Shown here piece after piece: positions 1 through 5,000 of a stretch of 5,000 nt of DNA. Position 1 is the stretch's first letter, and every line of letters starts with the position of its first letter. The DNA comes from Anaerolineales bacterium UBA4826 (GTDB lineage Bacteria; Chloroflexota; Anaerolineae; UBA4142): the NCBI GenBank assembly GCA_002400365.1, contig DHFK01000079.1, positions 151-5,150 of the forward strand, in the 5' to 3' direction. The notes below the pieces were generated by a model. It was not told the origin of the DNA, did no database searches, and saw nothing but the letters and a program-made list of their open reading frames with translations. Made by a program: the position numbers and the translations under genes.

Positions 1-465
1 GACGGCAACATCAGTTACGGCGATGTTGGCGGACTCGCGCGGCATTTTGACCTGGCGCTCGCCGGTGTCCCAACGCAAAATCTGCCGAGGCTGCCGATGG
101 GGGTGACGCTCATTCTCTTTGGCGCGCTGTTTCTATTCGTCTTTACGCGCCCGCTGGATCGAAACAATCCGCGGCATCTTTTGGTCTTTACCGGCATCGT
201 GCTGGTGCTGTTCCATTTGTGGAGTAAGGGGTGGAGCCCGCAGTGGGTGACGCTCGTGCTGCCGTTCCTGCTTTTGCTTTACCCGAACTGGCGCGGCGTG
301 TTGCTCTGCCTCGCGCTCAGTTTCACGGCGCTCTTGGATTGGCCCCTCGCATTCGCGATGGGCAGTCCACCGGTGTACGTGATCGGTGTGTTGGTTCGGA
401 CGGGGCTGTTTATCCTGGTTGGGGTTGACCTGTACTTGGAGTTATCGAAGGCGAGCGGGCGGTGA
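1..465 (+). CDS. C-terminal part of a polytopic membrane protein, probable GT-C type glycosyltransferase (partial at 5' end)
   Basis: The reading frame is open from the first base of the window and ends at TGA 463-465, so 154 C-terminal residues are visible and the start lies upstream. An ATG at 97 exists, but the frame continues before it with sensible residues, so it need not be the start. About four hydrophobic segments are seen, near residues 34-49, 60-74, 83-112 (probably two helices) and 124-148, with a short polar tail. The motif KGWSPQW (residues 76-82) followed by a hydrophobic LPF stretch resembles the SPQ/SPxY-type motif late in many GT87/GT39-like membrane sugar transferases. That resemblance is from memory of the families. 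Its 4-bp overlap with the next gene indicates co-transcription and coupled translation. The catalytic N-terminal loop is outside the window, so the enzymatic call is inference; an inactive membrane protein is possible. Confidence 0.72.
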   Translation, partial: DGNISYGDVGGLARHFDLALAGVPTQNLPRLPMGVTLILFGALFLFVFTRPLDRNNPRHLLVFTGIVLVLFHLWSKGWSPQWVTLVLPFLLLLYPNWRGVLLCLALSFTALLDWPLAFAMGSPPVYVIGVLVRTGLFILVGVDLYLELSKASGR

Positions 466-1547
466 GGGAACGACTAGAGAGAATCGTGGCGCGGCTGAGG
501 CAGCATCGCACGGCGACGATCGTCGGTTTTTCGATTTTGGGCGGAATCGTCGCGGCGTACGTCATGCCCTTGTTGGTCAACTGGACGCCGTACGATTACT
601 CGATCTACGTCCAGGGCGCGCGGATGATGCGCGCGGGACAGGATCCCCATGCGTTATTGCCGTATTGGTATCCGCTGCCGATCGTTTTGTTCACGACGCT
701 ACCGTGGTCTTTTCTGCCCGATCGGTTCGGCTGGGCGTTTGCATTCATCCCGCTGGGATTATTGCACCTGCGCTTTGGTCGCCGAGCGATTCTGTGGTGG
801 CTCTTTTTCCCATTGCTCATCAACGTCGCATACGCCCAGGCGGAGGGATGGCTGATTTTGCCGTTGACGTGGATTTTGGAAGATGCGCCGGTCAAATCCA
901 GTTTCGGGATGATGGCGTTGTTGTTCAAACCGGCGTACGGCATGCTGCTTGCGCCGTACCGCATCTGGGGATGGCTGTGCGCGCGGCGATGGGAGAACCT
1001 GGCATGGCTTTTGGGCTTAGCCGCTGTCGCAGCGGGCGCGGCGTTTGCTGTGGATCCACAATGGGAATGGCATTGGCTGAATGGCGTGTTGCACCGTTCC
1101 GAAAACCCGGAACTGATCCAGCGTAACATGACGGTGTGGGCGTTTGCAGATCGCGGCGCAGCGTGGCTTGTCGTCTTGGCTGTGCTGCTTGTCGCACTCG
1201 CCGCGCTAACTGTCGTGATGTTTCGTTCGAGTGAACTGCGCGGCGACGTGTTGCTCGCCCTCAGCATCTTCTTTTTTCCCGGCGGCTTGAATCCGGTAAG
1301 CAGCATGATGGTCATTCCGCTGGCGCAGACGAGCGGCGAGATTCTGACGCTGGTCGTCGTATCGTGGTTGGTCGCGGGTTTGGATGTTGCCGTCGGCGGG
1401 TTCGGCGGCATGTATTTGCTGATCGTTCTCGTTGCGCTGGCGTTGCGCTGGCGACGATACAGACTCTCAAGGACCACATTGTCATTTCGGGCGGAACGAC
1501 CCTGGCACCGCCCGCCAGGGCAGGTGGAAATCTCGTTGCCGAGATAA
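462..1547 (+). CDS. Polytopic membrane protein, GT87-like (DUF2029-type) glycosyltransferase candidate
   Basis: 361 residues from a GTG start. The start is chosen because GTGA at 462-465 overlaps the previous stop codon and GAAGG (447-451) lies 10 nt upstream; GTG at 486 is an in-frame alternative. After a basic N-terminus there is a helix at about 18-40, then the loop PYDYSIYVQGARMMRAGQDP (43-62). This matches the GT87 pattern of an acidic residue and a tyrosine near an 'AxxxxxGxDP' loop; D45 is the candidate catalytic acid. About nine more hydrophobic segments follow. FKPAYG (155-160) sits where GT87 proteins have a conserved KP after a helix, and NPVSSM (277-282) occupies the position of the late SP motif. 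GT87 enzymes such as PimE use polyprenyl-phosphate sugars outside the membrane. Natural hydrophobic sequence ends near RRYRL (331-335). The last ~22 residues, from L340, are polar, proline/arginine-rich and encoded by repeat-like DNA, so the C-terminus looks added. Membrane protein is sure; family is likely; substrate unknown. Confidence 0.8.
   Translation: MRERLERIVARLRQHRTATIVGFSILGGIVAAYVMPLLVNWTPYDYSIYVQGARMMRAGQDPHALLPYWYPLPIVLFTTLPWSFLPDRFGWAFAFIPLGLLHLRFGRRAILWWLFFPLLINVAYAQAEGWLILPLTWILEDAPVKSSFGMMALLFKPAYGMLLAPYRIWGWLCARRWENLAWLLGLAAVAAGAAFAVDPQWEWHWLNGVLHRSENPELIQRNMTVWAFADRGAAWLVVLAVLLVALAALTVVMFRSSELRGDVLLALSIFFFPGGLNPVSSMMVIPLAQTSGEILTLVVVSWLVAGLDVAVGGFGGMYLLIVLVALALRWRRYRLSRTTLSFRAERPWHRPPGQVEISLPR
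1500..1520. repeat. Perfect 7-bp hairpin inside the 3' end of the upstream gene
   Basis: CCCTGGC (1500-1506) and GCCAGGG (1514-1520) are perfect inverted copies separated by a 7-nt loop, ACCGCCC. The hairpin lies inside the coding frame of the 462-1547 gene, encoding P352 region residues (about 347-353), in the part that seems to be repeat-derived. No T-run follows, so it is not called a terminator. Confidence 0.6.
1530..1545. repeat. 6-bp hairpin at the stop codon of the upstream gene
   Basis: ATCTCG (1530-1535) and CGAGAT (1540-1545) are perfect inverted copies with the 4-nt loop TTGC. The TAA stop codon 1545-1547 begins at the last base of the stem. A short perfect GACGC-TTC-GCGTC hairpin follows at 1551-1563. 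Together with the hairpin at 1500-1520 these give a run of three small stems over 64 bases. They are real complementarities; function is unknown and could be mRNA 3' protection or simply repeat architecture. Confidence 0.55.
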
Positions 1548-1594
1548 TGAGACGCTTCGCGTCGGCGCGATCCTTCGACTCCGCTGACGCTCCG

Positions 1595-1701
1595 CTCAGA
1601 GAGTGTTTGGAAAGTCTGGTTTGGCGTTCGTAGTGGGCGCTTCAGCGCCTGGAAAGCGCAGTGAACTGCGCACTACGAGCAATTTCAAAACACTCTCTCA
1701 G
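1595..1701. repeat. 19-bp inverted repeat arms flanking the palindrome core
   Basis: The arm 1595-1613 and the inverse of the arm 1683-1701 differ at only two of 19 positions (the third and the fifteenth base of the left arm). The 69 bases between them contain the branched core at 1628-1678. This is the longest near-perfect arm pair in the window and would be the natural terminal inverted repeat if the mobile unit is only ~107 bp long. No obvious target-site duplication was seen directly outside the arms. Confidence 0.65.
1628..1678. repeat. Branched core: outer stem enclosing two small perfect hairpins
   Basis: An 8-bp outer stem (TCGTAGTG 1628-1635 with CACTACGA 1671-1678) encloses two hairpins. 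The first is GGCGCT-TC-AGCGCC at 1636-1649. The second is GCGCAGT-GA-ACTGCGC at 1656-1671, which shares one base with the outer stem. A spacer of six bases (1650-1655) separates them. In single-stranded DNA or RNA this would form a three-way junction. The design (GTAGTG ... CACTAC around GCGC hairpins) is typical of extragenic palindromes; whether this family is known was not checked. Confidence 0.65.
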
Positions 1702-1727
1702 GACGCGCCTCGAAAACTGGTCCTGAG
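1697..1727. repeat. 8-bp inverted repeat CTCAGGAC / GTCCTGAG
   Basis: CTCAGGAC (1697-1704) and GTCCTGAG (1720-1727) are perfect inverted copies with a 15-nt loop. The left copy overlaps the right 19-bp arm of the large palindrome, so the two structures would compete. The GCTCAG/CTGAGC style with a nearby CGAAGGAT recalls CCTTCG...CTCAG-type intergenic repeats. No T-tract follows, so intrinsic termination is not supported. Confidence 0.5.
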
Positions 1728-1768
1728 CCAGCCGAAGGATGACAAGGTGAGTAACGGACAATATCGCA

Positions 1769-3409
1769 ATGACCCCGGCAAGTGAATCGTCCATCACCCG
1801 GCGCGAATGGCTGATCGCATTGGCGATTGCGTTGGCAACGCTTACGCTGACGCTGCTGCCTTATTGGTTGGGCGATCAATTTGCGCGCGGCGATCGGCAG
1901 TTCACCGGCGTCATCATGAACCCCGAGGACTCGCAAAGTTATTTTGCCAAGATGCTGGAAGGCTACGACGGCAACTGGCTCTACACGATTCCGTTTACGA
2001 CTGAAGATCACGCGCCCGCGTTCGTCGGCGGATTCTATCTTGCGCTGGGACACCTCGCGCGCGTTTTGGGTTTGTCGCTAGAGGCGATGTGGCATCTCGC
2101 GCGCGTCGCGGCGGATGTACTCCTGTTCCTCGTCACCTTTGGATTCATCGCCGCCTTTTTGCGCGAGCCGCGCGCGCGCTGGACCGCGTACCTGCTCGCG
2201 CTTTTCGGTTCGGGACTGGGCTGGCTCTTGTTCTTGCTCGATCAACCCTACTGGCTTGGCGCGTTTCCGGTGGATTTCAAAATGCCGGAGGCGCATCTCT
2301 TTTTCACCGCGCTGACGTTTCCGCACGTCGCCTTTGGAACCGCGCTGATTCTGGCGAGTCTCTGGCTGTCGCGCCGCGCCATCATCTCAGGCGACTGGCG
2401 CATTGCGCTCGGCGCGGGCGCGGCGAATCTTCTCCTGGCGATCGTCTATCCGTTCTTGATCTATTTGATTGTGGCAACGCTTGGACTCGCTTGGCTCTAT
2501 CGGTTGATCCGGTCGCGGCGCGTGCGATGGCGCGAAACTATTTTGCTCGCGATTTCATTTTTGCTCCCTGCGCCACTCGTGTTATATTATGCCGTGACGC
2601 TGGCGACCAACCCGGTCATGCGCGCCTGGGACGCGCAGGCGGTCACGCCATCCCCGCCACTGCCGCATTACGTCGTCGCATACGGAGTGATGGTGGCGCT
2701 CGGATTACTGTCGCTTGCGCGCCGCCGCGCGGAATTGACGTTCTTGTGGATGTGGGTGCTCGCCGCCGCGCTGCTCGTTTACGCGCCGCTCAACGCGCAG
2801 CGCCGCTTCGTCGAAGGCGTCCAAGTTCCGTTGGCGATTCTCGCGACGGTTGGACTCGTCGAGGTCGCGCTGCCCCACTTCGCGCAGACGCGCGCGTTTC
2901 GATGGCTTGCCGCGCGCCCGCGCTATTCGACCGCCGGGTTGGAGCGGCTAGTAATCGCCATGGTCTTGCTGCTGATGGGGCTATCGAACGCCTACGTCCT
3001 CGCGAGCACATCGGTCACGGCATCGATCGAACAGCCGTACCCGCTTTTTCGTTCGCGCGACGAAATCGCCGCCGTCGGGTGGCTGCGCGCGAACTCGGCG
3101 CGCTCCGATACTGTGATCGGCGCGTACGAGACCGGCAACTATGTCGCCGCGCACGCCGGCAATCGCGTCGTGTTGGGGCATTGGGCGGAGACGGTGGACT
3201 GGGAGCGCAAGTTCGAGGAAGTTGAGTCGTTCTACTCCACCGCCACTGACGACGCGCGCCGTCAGTTGCTCGCGCGGTACGGCGTGCGCTACGTGTGGTG
3301 GGGCGCGCGCGAACGCGGGCTGGGCGGCTTTGACCCGGCGCGCGCGGAATATTTGCGGCGCGTCTTTGCGAATGATCAAGCGCAGGTTTACCGCGCGGAG
3401 TTTCCATAG
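1769..3409 (+). CDS. Large polytopic membrane protein with C-terminal soluble domain, GT-C fold glycosyltransferase candidate
   Basis: 546 residues. ATG 1769 is the first usable start after the in-frame stop at 1748; only a weak ACGGA (1754-1758) precedes it. A helix at about 14-35 is followed by a polar loop, MNPEDSQSYFAKMLEGYDGNW (50-70). Its acidic residues E53 and D54 sit where GT-C enzymes carry catalytic acids in the first outer loop. About nine or ten further helices lie near 84-101, 112-131, 137-158, 177-200, 211-246, 256-279, 300-316, 323-340, 350-368 and 391-413. LNAQRRFVEGVQVPL (341-355) is a distinctive loop. Residues ~414-546 are soluble and probably extracytoplasmic. Their pattern ETGNYVAAHAGNRVVLGHWAETVDW (454-478, given here only as the region; key residues G456, G464, G470, H471, E474, T475) resembles C-terminal domains of bacterial GT-C proteins. 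The gene is very rich in CGCG compared with the upstream pair. It precedes the GT2 gene by 32 bases and is likely in its operon. The exact family is not recognised; substrate unknown. Confidence 0.82.
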   Translation: MTPASESSITRREWLIALAIALATLTLTLLPYWLGDQFARGDRQFTGVIMNPEDSQSYFAKMLEGYDGNWLYTIPFTTEDHAPAFVGGFYLALGHLARVLGLSLEAMWHLARVAADVLLFLVTFGFIAAFLREPRARWTAYLLALFGSGLGWLLFLLDQPYWLGAFPVDFKMPEAHLFFTALTFPHVAFGTALILASLWLSRRAIISGDWRIALGAGAANLLLAIVYPFLIYLIVATLGLAWLYRLIRSRRVRWRETILLAISFLLPAPLVLYYAVTLATNPVMRAWDAQAVTPSPPLPHYVVAYGVMVALGLLSLARRRAELTFLWMWVLAAALLVYAPLNAQRRFVEGVQVPLAILATVGLVEVALPHFAQTRAFRWLAARPRYSTAGLERLVIAMVLLLMGLSNAYVLASTSVTASIEQPYPLFRSRDEIAAVGWLRANSARSDTVIGAYETGNYVAAHAGNRVVLGHWAETVDWERKFEEVESFYSTATDDARRQLLARYGVRYVWWGARERGLGGFDPARAEYLRRVFANDQAQVYRAEFP

Positions 3410-3430
3410 CAATGTGCGACGCACGTCAAC

Positions 3431-3434
3431 GAGG
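3431..3434 (+). promoter_or_regulatory. Shine-Dalgarno GAGG for the GT2 gene
   Basis: GAGG lies 7 nt before ATG 3442 and decides between two close ATGs. The one at 3438 is only 3 nt from it and opens a different frame that does not encode the glycosyltransferase. The 32-base gap before the gene has no promoter I can support. Confidence 0.6.
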
Positions 3435-3441
3435 CGCATGA

Positions 3442-4140
3442 ATGAAATTGTCCGTCATCATTCCAGTCTACAACGAAGAAATGACGATCGGCGAGTTGAT
3501 TGACCGGGTCGAGCGCGTGGATCTTGGCGCGACCGAAATGGAGATCATCGTCGCCAACGATGGCTCGACCGACACGAGCGCGCTGATCATCGAAAGCCGC
3601 CGGCAATCGCGCCCCGAACTGATCCGCGCGTATTCGATGCCGATCAATCTGGGCAAAGGCGCGGCGATTCGGCTGGGACTATACCACGCGACCGGCGACG
3701 TCATCCTGATCCAGGACGCTGACCTCGAACTCGACCCGAACGAGTACAGTCACCTCCTGCAGCCGATCCTCGACGGCAAGACCGACGTGGTGTACGGCTC
3801 GCGCTTTTTGAACGCGCGCAAACGCGGCATCCCCTTGCGCACGCGCCTGGCGAATTCTTTTCTCACCGGACTGACGAATCTTTTGTTCGGCACGCGGCTC
3901 TCGGATATGGAAACGGCGTACAAGGTGTTTCGGCGCGAGGCGCTGCGCGGCGTGCGGCTGCGCTGCGTCCATTTCGATTTCGAGCCGGAGATCACCGGAG
4001 TTTTGGCAAAGCGCGGTCAGCGCATCGTTGAAGTGCCGATCTCGTACAACCCGCGCCGCGCCGACGAAGGCAAAAAGATTTCGTGGGTGGATGGAATCGA
4101 AGCGATCTATACGCTGATGCGCGTGCGCTTTGGCGGTTGA
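3442..4140 (+). CDS. GT2 family glycosyltransferase, polyprenyl (dolichyl)-phosphate sugar synthase type
   Basis: A complete 232-residue GT-A fold enzyme. It probably transfers a hexose (mannose or glucose) from a nucleotide sugar to polyprenyl phosphate at the cytoplasmic face of the membrane. Motifs in order are VIIPVYNEE (5-13, nucleotide-binding strand), NDGSTD (39-44), NLGKGAAIRLG (69-79) and QDADLELDP (91-99). The DAD at 92-94 is the metal-binding DXD. Then come YGSRF (118-122), DMETAYKVFRR (155-165), the acidic FEPEIT (180-185), and YNPR...EGKKISW.DG (202-218), which is characteristic of the DPMS/DPG-like branch of GT2. There is no C-terminal membrane domain, so it is a soluble or peripheral form about as long as bacterial and archaeal single-domain members. 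The neighbouring GT-C-like proteins are natural users of the lipid-linked sugar. The next gene starts 9 bases after its stop codon, in the same frame. Family is certain; donor sugar is not determined. Confidence 0.95.
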   Translation: MKLSVIIPVYNEEMTIGELIDRVERVDLGATEMEIIVANDGSTDTSALIIESRRQSRPELIRAYSMPINLGKGAAIRLGLYHATGDVILIQDADLELDPNEYSHLLQPILDGKTDVVYGSRFLNARKRGIPLRTRLANSFLTGLTNLLFGTRLSDMETAYKVFRREALRGVRLRCVHFDFEPEITGVLAKRGQRIVEVPISYNPRRADEGKKISWVDGIEAIYTLMRVRFGG

Positions 4141-4143
4141 GGA
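4139..4143 (+). promoter_or_regulatory. Shine-Dalgarno GAGGA supporting the TTG start at 4150
   Basis: GAGGA overlaps the TGA stop of the GT2 gene and is 6 nt from TTG 4150, an ideal distance. It argues that translation restarts at TTG and that the two products are coupled. The next in-frame ATG (4390) would remove the first helix and the putative catalytic loop, so it is a poor start. Confidence 0.65.
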
Positions 4144-4149
4144 ACCAAC

Positions 4150-5000
4150 TTGCGGAAATCGAATCTCGTCGGCTTGAGCCTGATCCTGCTCGTCTGCATC
4201 GCCTATACCTGGGCGACGTGGCAGTTTTTTACGCGCGTCGTTCCAGGCGGCAACGACTTTCTCACGCACTATGGCGGCTGGGAAGCGTACCTGCAGTCCG
4301 GTCTCAATCCGTACTCCGATCAAGCCGCGTTGCATACGCAACTCGCGATCTATGGTCGCCCCGCGCTTCCCGGCGAAGACCAGAACCGCATGGCGTACCC
4401 GTTCTACTCGATTCTCCTGCACGGCCCGTTTGTCTCGATTCAGGACTATGCGTTAGCGCGCGCGCTCTACATGACGCTGGAGCAAGCGGCGGTTCTTGGC
4501 GGCGTCCTGCTTTGCCTGGCGTTGGTGAATTGGCGTCCGCCCGGTTGGCTGCTGGTATCCGTGCTGGGTTGGTCGCTGCTCAACTATCACACCGCGCGCG
4601 GAATTTTGATCGGACAATTCGCGCTCTTGGCGTTCTTTGCGTTGGCGGCATCCTTGTTTCTTTTACGTCGCCGGCGCGATGCGCTTGCCGGGGTGATGCT
4701 CGTCGTGACGATGATCAAACCGCCGCTCGTTTTCTTGCTCGTCCCGTTTCTTCTACTGTGGGCGTTCGCGCGCCGACGCTGGGGCTTGGTCGCCGGTTTT
4801 CTGAGCGCGTTGACGCTTCTCTGCGCCGGCAGTCTCTTGGTCTTGCCCACTTGGATCGGCGATTGGCTCTATCGCGTCACGCGCTATGCGGACTATACGT
4901 TCAACCAAAGCCCGGTGTGGACGCTCTCGGCGCAAGCCACCGCGCTGATCGGTCCTATCGGTCCGATTGCGCTGGTGGGGCTGTTCGTCGCCGGCATGTT
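4150..5000 (+). CDS. GT87-like (DUF2029-type) membrane glycosyltransferase, partial at 3' end
   Basis: The frame is open from the GT2 stop to the window end, giving 283 residues from a TTG start; the C-terminus is missing. A helix at about 6-28 leads to the outer loop PGGNDFLTHYGGWEAYLQSGLNPY (32-55, key residues D36, Y41, G51, P54, Y55). This is the GT87 signature of an Asp followed by an aromatic residue and a GxNPY/GxDPY loop; D36 is the candidate catalytic residue. YPFYSILLHGPF (83-94) matches the family's YPP/YPF loop. Further helices lie near 112-126, 132-146, 157-173, 178-205 and 213-233. They contain GQF (155-157), a conserved GQ in this family, and MIKPPL (188-193), the conserved KP. 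NQSPVW (252-257) resembles the family's NQS motif. Mycobacterial PimE is the best-known member and uses polyprenyl-phosphate mannose. Position right after the polyprenyl-phosphate sugar synthase gene fits that use. Membrane GT87-type is well supported; acceptor and sugar unknown. Confidence 0.85.
   Translation, partial: MRKSNLVGLSLILLVCIAYTWATWQFFTRVVPGGNDFLTHYGGWEAYLQSGLNPYSDQAALHTQLAIYGRPALPGEDQNRMAYPFYSILLHGPFVSIQDYALARALYMTLEQAAVLGGVLLCLALVNWRPPGWLLVSVLGWSLLNYHTARGILIGQFALLAFFALAASLFLLRRRRDALAGVMLVVTMIKPPLVFLLVPFLLLWAFARRRWGLVAGFLSALTLLCAGSLLVLPTWIGDWLYRVTRYADYTFNQSPVWTLSAQATALIGPIGPIALVGLFVAGM

Larger units (their letters stand above)
1570..1740. repeat. Nested imperfect palindrome of ~170 bp (MITE- or REP/BIME-like element)
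   Basis: Three arm pairs lie in nested order around a common centre. ATCCTTCG (1570-1577) pairs with CGAAGGAT (1733-1740). CTCAGAGAGTGTTTGGAAA (1595-1613) pairs with the inverse of 1683-1701 at 17 of 19 positions. TCGTAGTG (1628-1635) pairs with CACTACGA (1671-1678). The arms' midpoints agree within several bases, so this is one large inverted repeat and not scattered matches. It has no coding capacity I can support. It could be a non-autonomous miniature element, a REP-type extragenic palindrome, or a structured RNA when transcribed. The strong symmetry means either strand could fold. Confidence 0.7.
1479..1745. repeat. Composite intergenic repeat region bounded by inverted TTGTCAT / ATGACAA
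   Basis: TTGTCAT at 1479-1485 is matched in inverted orientation by ATGACAA at 1739-1745. Between them lie several separate hairpins and a large nested palindrome. The region covers the last 23 codons (stop included) of the upstream gene and most of the 221-bp space before the next start. No transposase or convincing small ORF is inside. The left part (about 1479-1569) looks like one repeat type, with a TCATTTCG...GAAATCTCG arrangement. The part at 1570-1740 looks like a second one, so this may be two intergenic repeats side by side and not one mobile unit. The 7-bp outer match could be chance on its own. Similar TCATTTCG-type and CCTTCGACTCCGCTCAG-type intergenic repeats are, from memory, common in Chloroflexota and other bacteria; a genome search is needed to confirm copy number. 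Confidence 0.6.

Noticed and set aside
1230..1241. AGTGAACTGCGC occurs here in the gene and again at 1660-1671 in the palindrome core
   Set aside because: The match is only 12 bases, the flanks differ, and the first copy is ordinary coding sequence; probably coincidence.
605..1477. Long minus-strand open frame (290 codons) opposite the 462-1547 gene
   Set aside because: It lies fully antisense to a gene with clear membrane helices and start overlap. Its product is rich in Ser, Thr, Asn, Arg and Pro with no motif, as expected from a shadow frame in G+C-rich DNA.
1595..1701. Intrinsic terminator for the upstream genes
   Set aside because: The stems are strong but no T-run follows on either side in the needed position, so rho-independent termination is not supported.
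1748..1768. Possible promoter -10 (ACAATAT at 1758-1764) before the 1769 gene
   Set aside because: No matching -35 element at a proper distance; the hexamer is too close to the ATG to be convincing.
1603..1785. 60-codon plus-strand frame through the repeat region
   Set aside because: It translates hairpin arms, has no Shine-Dalgarno sequence I can support, and ends inside the next gene's start; best seen as repeat DNA.
2089..3225. 378-codon plus-strand frame inside the 1769-3409 gene
   Set aside because: The translation is almost wholly Arg/Ala with no domain or helix pattern; the overlapping frame encodes a coherent membrane protein.
3414..3424. GTGCG-A-CGCAC palindrome between the 1769 gene and the GT2 gene
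   Set aside because: An 11-base palindrome with a one-base centre cannot form a proper hairpin and is not followed by T residues; no operator role can be supported.
3412..3441. Nine-codon mini-ORF (MCDARQRGA) ending exactly before ATG 3442
   Set aside because: It has no ribosome binding site of its own and no runs of regulatory codons, and a frame of this length is expected by chance.
3679..4422. 247-codon minus-strand frame opposite the GT2 gene
   Set aside because: The GT2 motifs on the + strand are unmistakable; the antisense frame spans a gene junction and shows no family features.

Overview
The window reads as a stretch of bacterial chromosome with high G+C and many GCGC/CGCG steps. 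It is devoted to membrane glycosyl transfer, and every recognisable gene lies on the + strand. The combination of several multi-spanning GT-C type sugar transferases, a dolichol/polyprenyl-phosphate sugar synthase-like GT2 protein and intergenic hairpin repeats recalls Chloroflexota (Anaerolineae-like) genomes. That assignment is an impression from style, not something the sequence proves. No rRNA, tRNA, CRISPR array or transposase gene was seen.

Layout. Positions 1-465 hold the C-terminal end of a polytopic membrane protein with an SPQW motif. It overlaps by 4 bp (GTGA) with 462-1547, a GT87-like membrane glycosyltransferase candidate. Its last ~22 codons run into repeat-type sequence. From about 1479 to 1745 there is a composite, strongly palindromic repeat region that fills most of the 221-bp gap to the next gene. 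Then come 1769-3409 (546-residue membrane protein with 10-11 helices and a C-terminal soluble domain), 3442-4140 (232-residue GT2 sugar transferase of the polyprenyl-phosphate mannose/glucose synthase type) and 4150-5000 (GT87-like membrane glycosyltransferase, cut by the window end). The last gene starts at TTG and has its own Shine-Dalgarno sequence in the stop-codon region of the GT2 gene.

How the genes could work together. Enzymes like the GT2 protein charge a polyprenyl phosphate with a sugar on the cytoplasmic face. GT-C enzymes use such lipid-linked sugars on the outer face of the membrane. One donor-making enzyme flanked by several GT-C-like proteins therefore suggests a small pathway that adds sugars to an extracytoplasmic acceptor (glycolipid, polysaccharide or protein). 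The sugar and the acceptor cannot be read from the sequence.

The most unusual non-coding signal is the palindromic element at 1570-1740 and its apparent intrusion into the 3' end of the upstream gene. By hand count, CGCG density is also about two and a half times higher after this element than before it. The window shows a plausible glycosylation locus with a repeat element; I did not find a clearly new type of system.
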